Source: Gambelia wislizenii (lineage: Eukaryota > Chordata > Lepidosauria > Squamata > Crotaphytidae). From it: 64,000 nucleotides of DNA. The stretch is taken from positions 242,935,809-242,999,808 of the forward strand of contig JAUMIR010000002.1 of NCBI GenBank assembly GCA_030847615.1. The letters run 5' to 3'. A program made the position numbers and the translations under genes. Of the stretch, positions 44,610 through 54,534 are shown piece by piece (position 1 is the stretch's first letter; each line of letters begins with the position of its first letter). The notes under the pieces were generated by a model. The model had not been told where the DNA came from and made no database searches. It saw only the letters and a program-made list of their open reading frames with translations.

Positions 44610-45227
44610 TAAAATTATTTAAAATATGCATATTAAAGGGCAAGGATACAAATAATGGGTGGTGATGGTGATTTCAGGATTGAAGCTTAGAAGGAAAGCA
44701 TCAAAGTCAGATTGAACCTCTCAGATCGACAGTTGCTGACCCCAAGGGCAGGCTAGTTAGTATGATTTGAGGAAGTGTGGCTCCACCCGGAGATTCTGAA
44801 TTGGCTGTTTGTGATGCAGCAGGGCTGTGGCTGGAGATCTTTGAAACAGAGCAGGAGAGCAGTTGGTGCCAGCTGGTGGTTTATCTGGTTGAAACACCAA
44901 AGTAATGCCCCCCTCTCTGTCACACCATTTGTAGGGTAGGGTTTTACCCTCCCAGTTTGAGTAATGCTCCTTGTTGACTTGAATCCTGAAGTCAGATTAT
45001 GTAAAAAGGGGACTTCCTCATGTGTGGTGTTGCAAAACCGTTGGTTCGGTGAGCGTATCCTGCCCAGTAGTTCTGAAACAAATAAGTTTAGTTCTGCAGT
45101 CCAGCAGCAGCTAGAGAATCACATGCTTTCATATAGTTTTATGATTGCTCTTCTGAGTGGTAGGAAAAGCAAAAATACAAAAAGTTGGATATGAAACTTT
45201 ATCTCAGGAGAGAAATGCTTTGGATTT
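44610..45227. other. No recognised feature
   Basis: No repeat edges or exon-like frames recognised. Confidence 0.35.
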
Positions 45228-45229
45228 TA

Positions 45230-45483
45230 CAGTAGGACCCCCGTTTCTGCTTGGGATTGGTTCTGGAGATGGGGGTGTGGATACCGAAAACCATGGATAA
45301 TAGTGAACACCATTGAAAATAATGGGACTTCTGATTTAAAATACCACAGAGTTGCCTTGGGAAACCTAGAAAATATCTAGAGGACACATTTTCTAAGAAA
45401 ACTGTATGGCAAATGTGCAGTTTTGTGTCCCGTGGATAATTGAATCAGTGGATAATGAATCAGTGGATACCGGGGCCCTGCTG
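45230..45483. mobile_element. Tigger-like MITE with TA target duplication
   Basis: Ends CAGTAGGACCCCCGTTTCTG and, inverted, CAGCAGGGCCCCGGTATCC. TA at 45228-45229 and 45484-45485. 254 bp. Contains ACCATGGATAATAGTGAAC as in 18441-18674. Confidence 0.85.
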
Positions 45484-45946
45484 TAGACACTATATATTTA
45501 TGTGTGTGTGTTGTTGTTGTTGTTTCTCAGTAGCTTTTTAAAAATCTTCCTGTAGTGAGAATTAAGCTCAGTTTTGTGTGTGTCTTAATGGGGATTGCTG
45601 CTGTTGTTAACTACCCTCGACTCATGGTGACTCCATGGATGCGGCCTCTCCAAGACCCCCTGTCCTCAACCACCCAGCTTAGGTCTTGCAAGTTCAGGCC
45701 TGTGTCTTCCTTGATTGAGTCCGTCCACCTAGTGTGCAGTCTTCCTCTCTTTCTTTTTCCTCCGCCTTTCCTAACATTATTGAATTTGCTAGTGAGTTGT
45801 TCCTTCTCATGATGTGTCCAAAGTATGACAGCCTCAACTTAGTTATCTTGGCTTCTAATGAGAGTTCAGGCTTGATCTGTTCTCAGACCCATTTGTTTGT
45901 CTTTTTATCCATCCATGGGATCCTCAGCACTCTTCTCCAACACCAC

Positions 45947-46849
45947 GGGGTTGTCCATACAGTGAAAATATCCCTTACAGAATTTGCTCAGAAAACGAGC
46001 TGTCTTAATGGAATCCCACATTGTCTCATCATACTGTGAAGGGGGGGGGCAAAAAGAGCAAAAACTATGGACTTTTTCAGATGGGGTAAAAAACCCCACA
46101 GAGGTCAGGAGGAGGATGGCACTGTCCCACTTCCAGCGATCGGTTTCAAATGACGCCGTCTCCTGCCGTCCTTCGTTCATTCTCCCTCCATCCTTCATTC
46201 ATTTTCTCTCCACTGCTTTTTATTGACGGAAACTTACATCAATAAAAAGCGGTGCCTTTCTCATCCCTCCAGCACAGAGGGAGAACGAACGAAGGATGGG
46301 AGGAGGATGGTGTAGTCCGAAACTGATCGCTGGAAGCAGGACAGCACCGTCCTCCTCCCGACCTCCACAGGCTTTTTTTTTACCTTGTCTGAAAAAGTCT
46401 ATGTGAGAAAAGCCTCTGCGGCTTTCCCCAACTTTTGAAAAAAACTCAGATATGCGCATTTTCACACGTTAACACAGGTGATTTGACATGAATCGCTTCC
46501 CCATGCAGGATACAGTGTAAACCTGATTGGTTGAATGAGCACAGGGGGTGGGCTGGCTTACAGGATAGGCGCCCACCAAGTGATCACTAAGGTGATAAAA
46601 AGGAGGTTTGTGCTGTCTTTTTCTTTTTGGGAAATGTGGAATATCGCTTGTGCGCACCATAGAAATAGTTGTGTGGCTTTTTAAAGGGTCGGTGGCAAAA
46701 GCACAAGTAACCATCTTGCAGCCGCCATCTCAGCTACAGGCCTGTGAAGTTTAGGGGGGCTGTAAAACCATTAAGACAGGTCACAGCTGCTTCTGACTTG
46801 CTATTACTGTGGAACAGTCCAGAATTTTTTTCCTTCATGTAGACCACCC
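45947..46849. mobile_element. Family M TIR element, copy M3, nested in BovB
   Basis: Ends GGGGTTGTCCATACAGTG and, inverted, GGGTGGTCTACATGAAGG. It contains GTCACAGCTGCTTCTGACTTG near 46780-46800 and GGTCGGTGGCAAAAGC near 46688, as in M1. A further palindromic MITE sits inside at about 46066-46403. A target duplication is only hinted at (AACACCAC on the left, ACACACAT on the right). Confidence 0.75.
46066..46403. mobile_element. Imperfect 340-bp palindrome within M3
   Basis: The left end ATGGACTTTTTCAGATGGGG is mirrored by a right end that, inverted, reads CATAGACTTTTTCAGACAAGG. The arms continue inward through GGAGGAGGAT...CACTTCCAGCGATCGGTTTC and its inverse, to a centre near 46230 with TTTTTATTGACGG. 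The arms differ at many positions and by small indels. Confidence 0.75.
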
Positions 46850-47139
46850 ACACACATCTCAAATGAGTTGATTTTCTTCCTGTCAGCTTCCTTCACTGTC
46901 CAGCTCTCACATCTGTACATGGTGATAGGAGTACTTATACATAAATGAGGCGGTACTGTTGTCTAGAAACAGTACAATAGTTGCCTTTGCATACAGTTTA
47001 AACTTTGATGAACACCTGCAGATATGTACGTTCTCTAAAGGTCGATGGGATCACCCATATTCCCATGCCACGAAAGGATTAAGGATTCAACTTGGCAGGC
47101 TGCTGAAATGCGTAGTAAGTAAGTCATTGTTCTTTATTT

Positions 47140-47645
47140 CCTTTTCTTTTTTTATAGATTATTATTTTATTATTTTTTACCTCTTACGTAACAGTACAAC
47201 ATTATACTTTATACTTACTAACATATGTCATTGACATACTTTACATTAACCAACATATATTATCGACATACATGTACATACACCTTTCTAAACATTTATA
47301 CACTTACTACACTCACATTTAACACTGACTTCTTCCTCTATTGATCAAAAGCAATAATTTATAGTATTTTAAACTTCCTTAGTATTTACATAACATTTTT
47401 GAAATTTATCCTTACAGCTTGATATTCTTAAATAACTTTATATATTTAAACCTCCAGCATATTTATACCTTTATCATTTATACAGTCTAATAAGGGTTTC
47501 CAGTCATTTACAAAATTTTCAATTGATTTATCCTTTAATAATAACAAGAGTTTATCCATTTCTGCTTTATTAAGCACTTTTAAGAGCCAGCTTTCTTTGG
47601 TTCGTATCTCTGTAGTTTTCTGTTTTTGTGCATACAGCACCCTTG
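47140..47645 (-). mobile_element. L1-type LINE 3' end
   Basis: On the minus strand a frame at 47446-47640 encodes SWLLKVLNKAEMDKLLLLLK then NDWKPLLDCI, similar to the extreme C-terminus of squamate L1 ORF2. It is followed by a 300-base A/T-rich 3' region. 5'-truncated; only the last 65 codons remain. Confidence 0.55.
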
Positions 47646-47651
47646 TGGCAA

Positions 47652-48003
47652 TCTATATATATAATTCTCTTGGGTATGTTGCTGTTTCCAGTGTGCTGAT
47701 TGGCTGCTTAGGAAACTGACCAACCAATCACAGCTTGGTTGGGCAGCCAATCAGCACACTGGAGGCAGGATCATGTGGAGTTTTACGTCCTGTGTAAACA
47801 TGGCCACCGGCAAGGAGTGAGTAGCAGGGTGTGTGTGTGGCATGATGTGTGCACGGGGCTCAGGGAGGGCGGCAGGGGGCGGTGAGGGCTGCGGTGGAGG
47901 GTTGGGGGGAGGGAGACGATGTGTGTGCGTGTACGCAGGGGGCAGCAGGGGTGGGACAGCCACGGTGAGGTGTGGGGGAGCAGTGCGTTGCACCCATCTA
48001 ATC
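47652..48003 (-). mobile_element. Family R repeat, copy R6
   Basis: On the minus strand it has a C-rich degenerate interior as in R1, two CAGTGTGCTGATTGGCTGC blocks in direct/inverted arrangement around 47690-47762, and ends CAATCAGCACACTGGAAAC ... AACATACCCAAGAGAATTAT with a short TA tail. Confidence 0.65.
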
Positions 48004-48338
48004 ATAGAATTTTTTTAATCAGTTCTGATTCCATTTCTAATTCTAGTAACATTTTGTACATTTTATTTCCTTTTCTTGGGGAGCTGAGTCTGTGGTTTCA
48101 GGGAATGTAACGTTTACTGTGAATCTGGCTTATCTTCTCTATGTATGCAACAGGGGCACTTTCATTTTTTTAAAAAAAATCTAGTTAGTTAATTATCTAA
48201 GTATGATCTACTGGAGATAACATTTTTAGTTAGTCCACTACAAAACTGGCTTGTTGGTTTTTAAAAACAAATATGATTAAAGTATAGTTTTAAAATTTTG
48301 AAAACATATGTAGATATATTTTTATGTTTTCCTAGTTT
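48004..48338. other. No recognised feature
   Basis: AT-rich and unassigned. Confidence 0.35.
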
Positions 48339-48340
48339 GC

Positions 48341-48552
48341 TTTCAGACTACACTGTTATAGTGTTACTATTCCACTTTAACTGCTCAGGCTTCCTGCTGT
48401 GGACTTCTGGGGTTTGTAGTTTAATGAGGCCTAAGAGGTCTCTGCCTGAGAGTTGTAAATGCCTCTCCCTAAACTGCAAATCCCAGGATTCAACAGGAGG
48501 CAGCCTTAGCAAATAAAGTGGAATAGTAACACTATAACAGTGTTGTCTGAAA
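48341..48552. mobile_element. Palindromic MITE
   Basis: The left end TTTCAGACTACACTGTTATAG and the right end, inverted, TTTCAGACAACACTGTTATAG. The match continues inward through TGTTACTATTCCACTTTA, so the arms pair for about 45 bases almost perfectly and more loosely for the rest. Its AAATCCCAGGATT block relates it to 17601-17793 and 28121-28343. Confidence 0.8.
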
Positions 48553-48821
48553 ATCTAGAAAGAAGGAAACTTGGCTGGAAGGAAGCTGGGCATACATTTC
48601 TTTAGAACTGCAGCTCCCATTGACCATTCTGGCTATGATTGATGAGAACTGGAGGCCAAAACATGTGGAAAGTCAGGTTTTCTATCTGTGCTAGAGGGCA
48701 AAGTCTCTACCGCACTGATTTTAACAATCCCATTCCCCTGAGGGGAGAATTAGCTTGAAAAGTGGGGGGGGGGAGTGAGGCTGGGGAAATACCTTTAGGA
48801 TGACAGCTGTAGTCTACATCT

Positions 48822-50220
48822 ATGTAACATTTGTCTATGTAACTACTCTATGTAACATTTGTCGACCTCACCAAAGCCTTCGACACTGTGAGTAGGAAAG
48901 GTCTGTGGCAGATCCTGGAAAAACTAGGATGTCCCCCCAAATTCCTTAAAATGATTATCTTGCTACACGAGGGCCAGCACGGTCAAGTCAGATATGGCGA
49001 TGCTCTTTCAGAGCCCTTTCTAATAACTAATGGAGTGAAGCAAGGTTGTATTCTTGCTCCAAATTTATTTACAATCTTCTTCAGCATGATGCTCCAAAGG
49101 GCTACGGCAGAGCTTGAAGAAGAAGACGGCATCTATATACGTTACTGTACTGATGGTAGCTTGTTTAACTTAAGCCGTCTGAGGGCTCACACTAAGACTC
49201 TAAACTATCTAGTCTGTGAGCTGCTCTTCGCTGATGATGCTACTACCCTTGTTGCCCACACAGAAGCAGCTCTGCAGTGCCTAACATCCTGCTTCGCAAC
49301 AGCTTCAGAGCTGTTTGGGCTGGAAGTCAACCTGAAGAAAACGGAGGTTCTCTACCAGCCTGCACCACAGGACGAACACCACCATCCCCACATTGCCATC
49401 GGCAACTCTGTGCTTAAGTCCATTCAGCAGTTCACCTACCTGGGAAGCATCATCTCCTCAGATGCCAAGATTGACAAAGAGATCAATCACAGATTAGCAA
49501 AGGCATATAGTGCATTTGGAAGACTTTACAAAAGAGTCTGGAGTAATAAACACCTGAGGCGAAGAACAAAAATCAGTGTGTATAGAGCCCTTGTACTATC
49601 TATTCTCCTTTATGGGTCTAAAACATGGGTCACCTATCGCCACCACTTATGACTCCTCGAGCGCTTTCATCAGCGCTGTCTACGCACAATCCTAAATATA
49701 CACTGGACTGACTATGTGACGAATGTTGCTGTCCTTGAGCAAGCAGGGATCACCAGCATTGAGGCCATGATATTGAGAACACAGCTGCGCTGGGCAGGGC
49801 ACGTTTCCAGGATGGAGGACCATCGCCTCCCCAAAATAATACTCTACAGTGAACTTGCCATGGGTCAGCGTAAGAGGGGCGCTCCAAAAAAGCGATACAA
49901 GGACTCCCTGAAACAACATCTCAGGCTCGGCCAAATTGATCACCAACAGTTGTCCGCCCTGGCCTCACATCGGGAGGCATGGAGACGCACTATCCACAAT
50001 GCTGCAGCCTTATTTGAGAACTCAAGCCGAACAAGTCTTGAAGAGAAACGACAACGCAGAAAGACTCACAACCTGGAAACATCACCCAAGGAGACCTGCT
50101 GTGCTTTCTGCAACTGGTCTTGTTTATCTTGGATTGGCCTTTTTAGTCATCAGCGCACTTGCAGAAAGTGCGGGATGAGTCCTTCCTGAATCTTCGTTTG
50201 TGAAGAAAAGCCAGAGAGAG
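48822..50220 (+). mobile_element. LINE-X, young 5'-truncated copy with 12-bp target duplication
   Basis: TAGTCTACATCT occurs at 48810-48821 and again at 50221-50232, a perfect target duplication. The element lacks its 5' part. It ends GAAGAAAAGCCAGAGAGAG without poly(A). The 5' junction has a micro-rearrangement (48822-48866) in which ATGTAACATTTGT is repeated. The coding part is almost intact. The clade is uncertain; RTE-X-like is my best guess from its RT text and C-terminal cysteine knuckle. Confidence 0.85.
48888..50189 (+). pseudogene. LINE-X reverse transcriptase, C-terminal part
   Basis: About 434 codons in a single frame with one in-frame TGA at 49650-49652. The related copy at 54660-56766 has an arginine codon there, so a CGA to TGA change (CpG decay) is likely. 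RT blocks seen: TNGVKQGCILAP (~49028-49063), FADD (~49227-49238, intact), GLEVNLKKTEVL (~49319-49354). The C-terminus has LRWAGHVSRMEDHRLPKI and a CAFC...H..TC knuckle. The endonuclease domain is absent by truncation. Confidence 0.8.
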
Positions 50221-50256
50221 TAGTCTACATCTGCTGTTGCTGTGTGCTTTGAAGTA

Positions 50257-50492
50257 CAGTTGTCCCTCCGTACCCATGGATTTGGTATCCACAGATTTAA
50301 GTATTCACGGCTTGAAAATATTCTTTAAAAAATAATAATCCAAAAAGCAAACCTTGATTTTGCCATCTTAAACAGTTGTCCTTTCACATTCTCTGGGGTT
50401 TGGTTTCAGGACCCCCTGTGAATACCCAAATCCATGAATACTGAAGTCCCATTATATGCAATGGCATAGCAAAATGGTGTCCCTTATATAGG
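50257..50492. mobile_element. Tigger-like MITE, right end lost
   Basis: The left end CAGTTGTCCCTCCGTACCC is preceded by TA (50255-50256). The interior includes TTAAGTATTCACGGCTTG and ATGGCATAGCAAAATGGTG, as in 14394-14606. The right terminus is replaced by unrelated DNA before the 5S SINE. Confidence 0.75.
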
Positions 50493-50512
50493 AATCGTAG
50501 GAATTGTGCGAA

Positions 50513-50755
50513 CCTACAGATGTTGGATGCCTAAGTACCCTGAAGGCAGCAGATTCTGACTGATCTTGGAAGCTAAGCAGTGTCAGCCCTGTTTAGTGCT
50601 TGGATGGGAGACCACCAAGGAATACCAGGTGTTGTAAGCAATATTTCAGACAAAGGAAATGGCAAAAACCACCTCCGAGTATTCCTTGCCTATGAAAACC
50701 CTATGAAATTCAGGGGTTGCCATAAATTAACAGGTGACTTGAAGGCAGATACACC
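50513..50755 (+). mobile_element. 5S rRNA-derived SINE
   Basis: Contains GATCTTGGAAGCTAAGCAG and TTAGTGCTTGGATGGGAGAC, which match the 3' half of vertebrate 5S rRNA including the internal promoter region. Then AGGAATACCAGGTGTTGTAAG, a body with AAGGAAATGGCAAAAACC, and a BovB-like tail GGTTGCCATAAATTAACAGG plus GACTTGAAGGCA. Best preserved of the three copies here. Confidence 0.9.
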
Positions 50756-50927
50756 GAGAAAGATAGGAGTTAGACTGTAACTCTCACCATTCCTCACCAC
50801 TGTTGATGCTCACTGGGGCTGCTGGGAGCTGCACTTCAACAACATCTGCAGAGCTATACAATTCCCACCTTTGGACTGCATGAAACTCTTTAGTCTCTGT
50901 ATTTTTCCTGTTCTGTCTAAGGTCTAT

Positions 50928-52110
50928 TCATAGAATCATAGAGCTGGAAGAGACCACAAGGGCCATCCAGTCCAACCCCCTTCTGCCATGCAGGAATACA
51001 CAATCAAAGCATCCCCGTCAGATGGTCATTCAGCCTCTATTTAAAAACCTCCAAAGAAGGAGACTCCACCACACTCCAAGGCAGCGCATTCCACTGGCGA
51101 ACAGCTCTTACTATCAGTAAGTTTTTCCTAATGTTTAGGTGGAATCTCTTTTCCTATACAGTAGCACCCCTGCATCCAGTGATTCATCATCTGCGGATTC
51201 AATTATCTGCAGATGGCAACGACGAGGTGGGTGGGTGCGAGGGAGGAGGTGAGCGTGCTGGGGGGTTGCAGCATGGCGGGTGGGGGATTGAGGGAGGAGA
51301 CAACCTTGCAGGGGGATTCCGGCATGGTGGAACTGGCGGGTGGGGGAAGGAGGGAGGAGGCGACCTTGCTGGGGTGTGTGTTCTGGCATGGTGAGCAGGT
51401 GGGCAGTGGAAGGAGGCAACCTTACGGGGGTGATGTGATGCCGCTGCCCAGCAGGGGAAGGAGGGAGGAGGTGAACTTGCCAGGGGGGATTCCGGTGCGG
51501 TGGAGCTGGTGGGTGGGAGAGGGAAGGAGGAAGTGGCCGTGCTGGGGGGGGGGGGTTCCAGTGCAGTAGGCAGGGGAAGGAGGCAACCTTACGGGGAGGG
51601 GGGGTTGTGGTGAGTGGGCAGGCAGGTGAGGGAAGGAGGGAGAAGGCAACCTTGCCAGAGTGGATTCTGGTGCGGCGGCAGAGTGCAGCTGGCAGGTGGG
51701 GGAGTGGGGAGGAGGCGAGCTTGCCTCCCTTCTCAGTGGGGCAGGTGGGCGGGTGGAGGGTTCGGGCGGGCAGGAGGAAGGTTTTGGTGCAGCAGGCAGG
51801 CATGGGAGGGAGGAGGCCACCTTGTGGGGGGTGCTCCGGCATGGTGGGCGAGTAGGAGGAGGGTTCCGGCACCGTGCCAGCGGTGGTCACTATTATCTGC
51901 AGATTTCACCATCCGTGGTGGGGCCCAGAACCATTCCCCCGTGGATGTGGGGGTTCTACTGTAGTTTGAGTCCATTGCTCCATGTCCTAGTCTTTGGAGC
52001 AGCAGAAAATAAGCTTGCTCCATCCTCAGAATGACATCCCTTCAGATATTTAAACATGGTTATCACGTCACCTTTTAGCCTTCTTTTCCCCAGGCTAAAC
52101 ATACCCAGAG
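50928..52110 (-). mobile_element. CR1 LINE 3' end, split by a Tigger-like element
   Basis: 50928-51158 is the reversed CR1 3' end (AGCTGGAAGAGACCACAAGG, CTTTTCCTATA). CR1 resumes at 51962 with TAGTTTGAGTCCATTGCTCC and continues to about 52110 (the reversed SL..KRRLKGDVITMF region). The break is at the TCCTGTAGTTTG position of the family, where a TA was duplicated. Confidence 0.9.
51159..51961. mobile_element. Tigger-like element with GC-rich internal repeats, nested in CR1
   Basis: Ends CAGTAGCACCCCTGCATCC and, inverted, CAGTAGAACCCCCACATCC, flanked by TA (51157-51158, 51962-51963). The interior 51215-51880 is a degenerate tandem array of roughly 55-70-bp G-rich units built on GGAGGAGGCRACCTTGCNGGGG and GGTGGGTGGGGGAAGG. 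Long frames on both strands here are array by-products. Confidence 0.85.
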
Positions 52111-52139
52111 AACTTGGAGGTGCATTTGCAATGGAGTTG

Positions 52140-52240
52140 TCTATGTTTAATTTTAGGAAGGAAAAAAATTAGCATGGCAGAACTTTCACTGAGCAGGGAT
52201 TAGACTGGATGGCCTTTCTAACTTTCATGATTCTATGCGT

Positions 52241-52272
<32 letters not shown>
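52140..52272 (+). mobile_element. CR1 3' tail and (TG)n
   Basis: GGGATTAGACTGGATGGCC ... CATGATTCTATGC is a CR1-type 3' end. It is followed by a TG microsatellite at about 52240-52270. Confidence 0.65.
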
Positions 52273-52367
52273 GTCTATTAATTCAATGGGTCTACACTAG
52301 TTGGGATTAACAATAGGACTCAGGTCATTATCACCTTATAAGTTTTTACCTGTTTCTGCAACTTCAG

Positions 52368-52548
52368 TGGCCACCGTCAGTGGCCAATTGCCTAGAGAGG
52401 TGGTGAGGTCTCCTTCTCTGGATGTCTTCAAAAAGATGTTAGATGGAGAGCTACCTGATGGGGAGGCTTTAGCTGGAAATCCTGCACTGAACAGGGGGTT
52501 GGACTCGATAGCCCATGAGGCCCCTTCCAAATCTATAATCCTATGGCA
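52368..52548 (+). mobile_element. CR1 3' end, diverged subfamily
   Basis: CTAGAGAGGTGGTGAGGTCTC, CTTCAAAAAGATGTTAGATGG, GGGGGTTGGACTCGATAGCCC and ATCTATAATCCTATGG. It follows the CR1 3' pattern but differs clearly from the common copies in the window, suggesting an older or different subfamily. Confidence 0.75.
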
Positions 52549-53072
52549 AACCATTTAGTAAAAAGACATGATTTTACCTCTGCCCCACATGGGACTGGAA
52601 CGGCAGAACACTGGGAGAACAACAACATCGTGCAGTAAGGCTGCAGGGAAGAGGGAACCTTCCTTCGGTGTGCGTTAAACTGAGTCAGTGCAAACAAGTT
52701 ACCGGTAACAAATCAGCTCAGATTATTGATTATAACGAAGCTTTATCAACTTCTAGGATCTGATATTAACTATATAGTAATACTGTATTTCAAACAAATG
52801 GTATCAGACCTTGTCTTCACTCAGTTCATACACCCAGTTAACATGCAGTCCTCAATAGCTCTCACAACTGACTCATCCAACTGACTCTCAATAATCAAAT
52901 CTTCTTCCCAACTGACCTTCTCCCAAACTCTCTCTCTCACTCACAGGGGCCCCTCCCTCCCATCACAGCTTTCTTTGCTGGGATTGGCTGCCTTCTGTCC
53001 TTCCAAGCTCTGCTTCATTCCCATTCATCTCAGCTCTTCACAGCAGCCAACAACAACCTGGTTATCTGATAT
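52549..53072. other. No recognised feature
   Basis: No repeat edges or exon-like frames recognised. Confidence 0.35.
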
Positions 53073-53074
53073 AG

Positions 53075-53409
53075 AATCATAGAAACATAGAGTTGGAAGA
53101 GACCACAAGGGCCATCCAGTCCAACCCCCTGCCATGCAGGAATACACAATCAAAGCGCTCCCAGCAAATGATCATCCAGCCTCTGTTTAAAAACCTCCAA
53201 AGAAGGAGACTCCACCATACTATGAGGCAGTGTATTTCACTTCCGAACAGCTCTTACTGTCAGGAACTTCTTCCTAAAGTTTATGTAGAATCTTTTTTCC
53301 TGTAGTTTGAACCCATTGACCCATGTCCTAGTCTCTGGAGCAGCAGAAAACAAGCTTGCCCCATCCTCAGTATGACATACTTTCAAATATTTAAACATGG
53401 CTATCATGT
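53075..53409 (-). mobile_element. CR1 LINE 3' end
   Basis: Begins ATCATAGAAACATAGAGTTGG and contains CATGCAGGAATACACAATC, GAAGGAGACTCCACC and the reversed CR1 C-terminal coding sequence to ATGGCTATCATGTC. Comparatively little diverged. Confidence 0.95.
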
Positions 53410-54320
53410 CAATTTGTTGGTGGGTTTGTAACCTAGGACTTGCTTGTCCTCAGTGCATAGAAATTAGAATAATCTGATACTATACATAGTTTTTAGAAAT
53501 TATTTGGAGAATATATGAACACCTTATCTTAAAGATTTTATTCACCATGCTAAAATAAAACATTCCATAATTGATTTTCTTCCTTTTTTCAATTTTCAGG
53601 AAAAACAAACAAAAAAGGCTTCAGGGGGAAAAAATCTGAATTTATAGGAAACCAGGAATTTTTCTCATTGTCCCTTGAACTCATACTATCTCTGTGCCCT
53701 TTGGTTACAGTGGGTTTTTTTTTCCAAATCTACACTACACAAATAATCCAGTTTGAAACTAGATTATTTGCCATGGGTCCTTCCTATGGAATCCTGGGAT
53801 TTGTAGTTTTACAAGGTCTTTAGCCTTTTCTGCCAAACATCTGAACTTATCTTCGTATTCCTTACTCTGTAGGCTACCATGTACACTGTTGACGTGGTAT
53901 AAAACATACAGTGTAGAGAAGTACAAAGGGGACAGTCATCACAAGATATTGCAGTATAACCCCCCCGACTTCTTCCTGCAGTGGTATAAAGTCCTGAAAG
54001 ACTTAGAATGATTTCTACTTCAGTAAGAATCTGGTGTGGTGTAGTTACAGGGGTCTCTCGCTTATTCAACAGGTTAAGGACTAGAGTAATGTCGAAACCA
54101 TTAAATGGTTGAAATGCAGAACCTAGTCTTTTAAAAGCTTTTTTATAAGGATGACTTGAGAAAAAAAGCAGTGTGTGATTGCAGAAGCATATGGAAGGTT
54201 GGGGAAATGTAACAGAATAGGCAGAAAGAGCAGACTACGGATTGAGTGTATGGGTTCTGGTTATAACTGAAAGGGTCAAAAGAGCAGATCGTCCAAAAGC
54301 TGGGGACTGCCTGTATTTGG
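53410..54320. other. Mostly unassigned; half a palindromic MITE
   Basis: 53733-53830 (AATCTACACTACACAAATAA, AATCCTGGGATTTGTAGTTTT) matches one arm of the 28121-28343 MITE type. The rest is unassigned. Confidence 0.45.
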
Positions 54321-54324
54321 AATG

Positions 54325-54510
54325 TCAGGCTGGAGGAGGACAGACTCAGGTTCAAATCCCATTCCACCTTGAAGCTAACTGGGCGACCTTATGTCTCTCA
54401 GCCTAACCTGCCTGGTAGGGTTGTGATGGGATTAAAAGAAGGGGAACCATGTATGTCATCTTGAGCTCTTTGGAGGGAAGGTGGGATTTAAATGTGATAA
54501 ACTCATAATA
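54325..54510 (+). mobile_element. tRNA-type SINE with LINE-like tail
   Basis: GTTCAAATCCCATTCCACC (B-box-like), CTAACTGGGCGACC, CTCTCAGCCTAACCTGCC, GTTGTGATGGGATTAAAAG, GAACCATGTATG and GGAAGGTGGGATTTAAATGTG follow the order of a common squamate/amniote tRNA SINE. Confidence 0.65.
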
Positions 54511-54534
54511 AATTGATAGACAGAAACATAGTGA

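Larger units (their letters stand above)
45600..46935 (-). mobile_element. BovB (RTE) LINE remnant, interrupted by M3
   Basis: The plus strand shows the reversed BovB 3' end (TAACTACCCTCGACTCATGG), the reversed C-terminal coding region (45690-45945), then after a 903-bp gap GAGTTGATTTTCTTCCTGTC and CAGCTCTCACATCTGTACATGG (46865-46925), which continue the BovB frame (YGCESWTVK region). The gap is exactly element M3. Confidence 0.85.

Noticed and set aside
19840..50755. Genuine 5S rRNA genes
   Set aside because: Only part of the 5S sequence is present, with substitutions in the promoter region, and each is fused to a SINE body and BovB-like tail.
51135..51890. 251-codon minus-strand Pro-rich frame
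   Set aside because: It covers a G-rich degenerate tandem array inside a Tigger-like element; frames of similar length exist on both strands.
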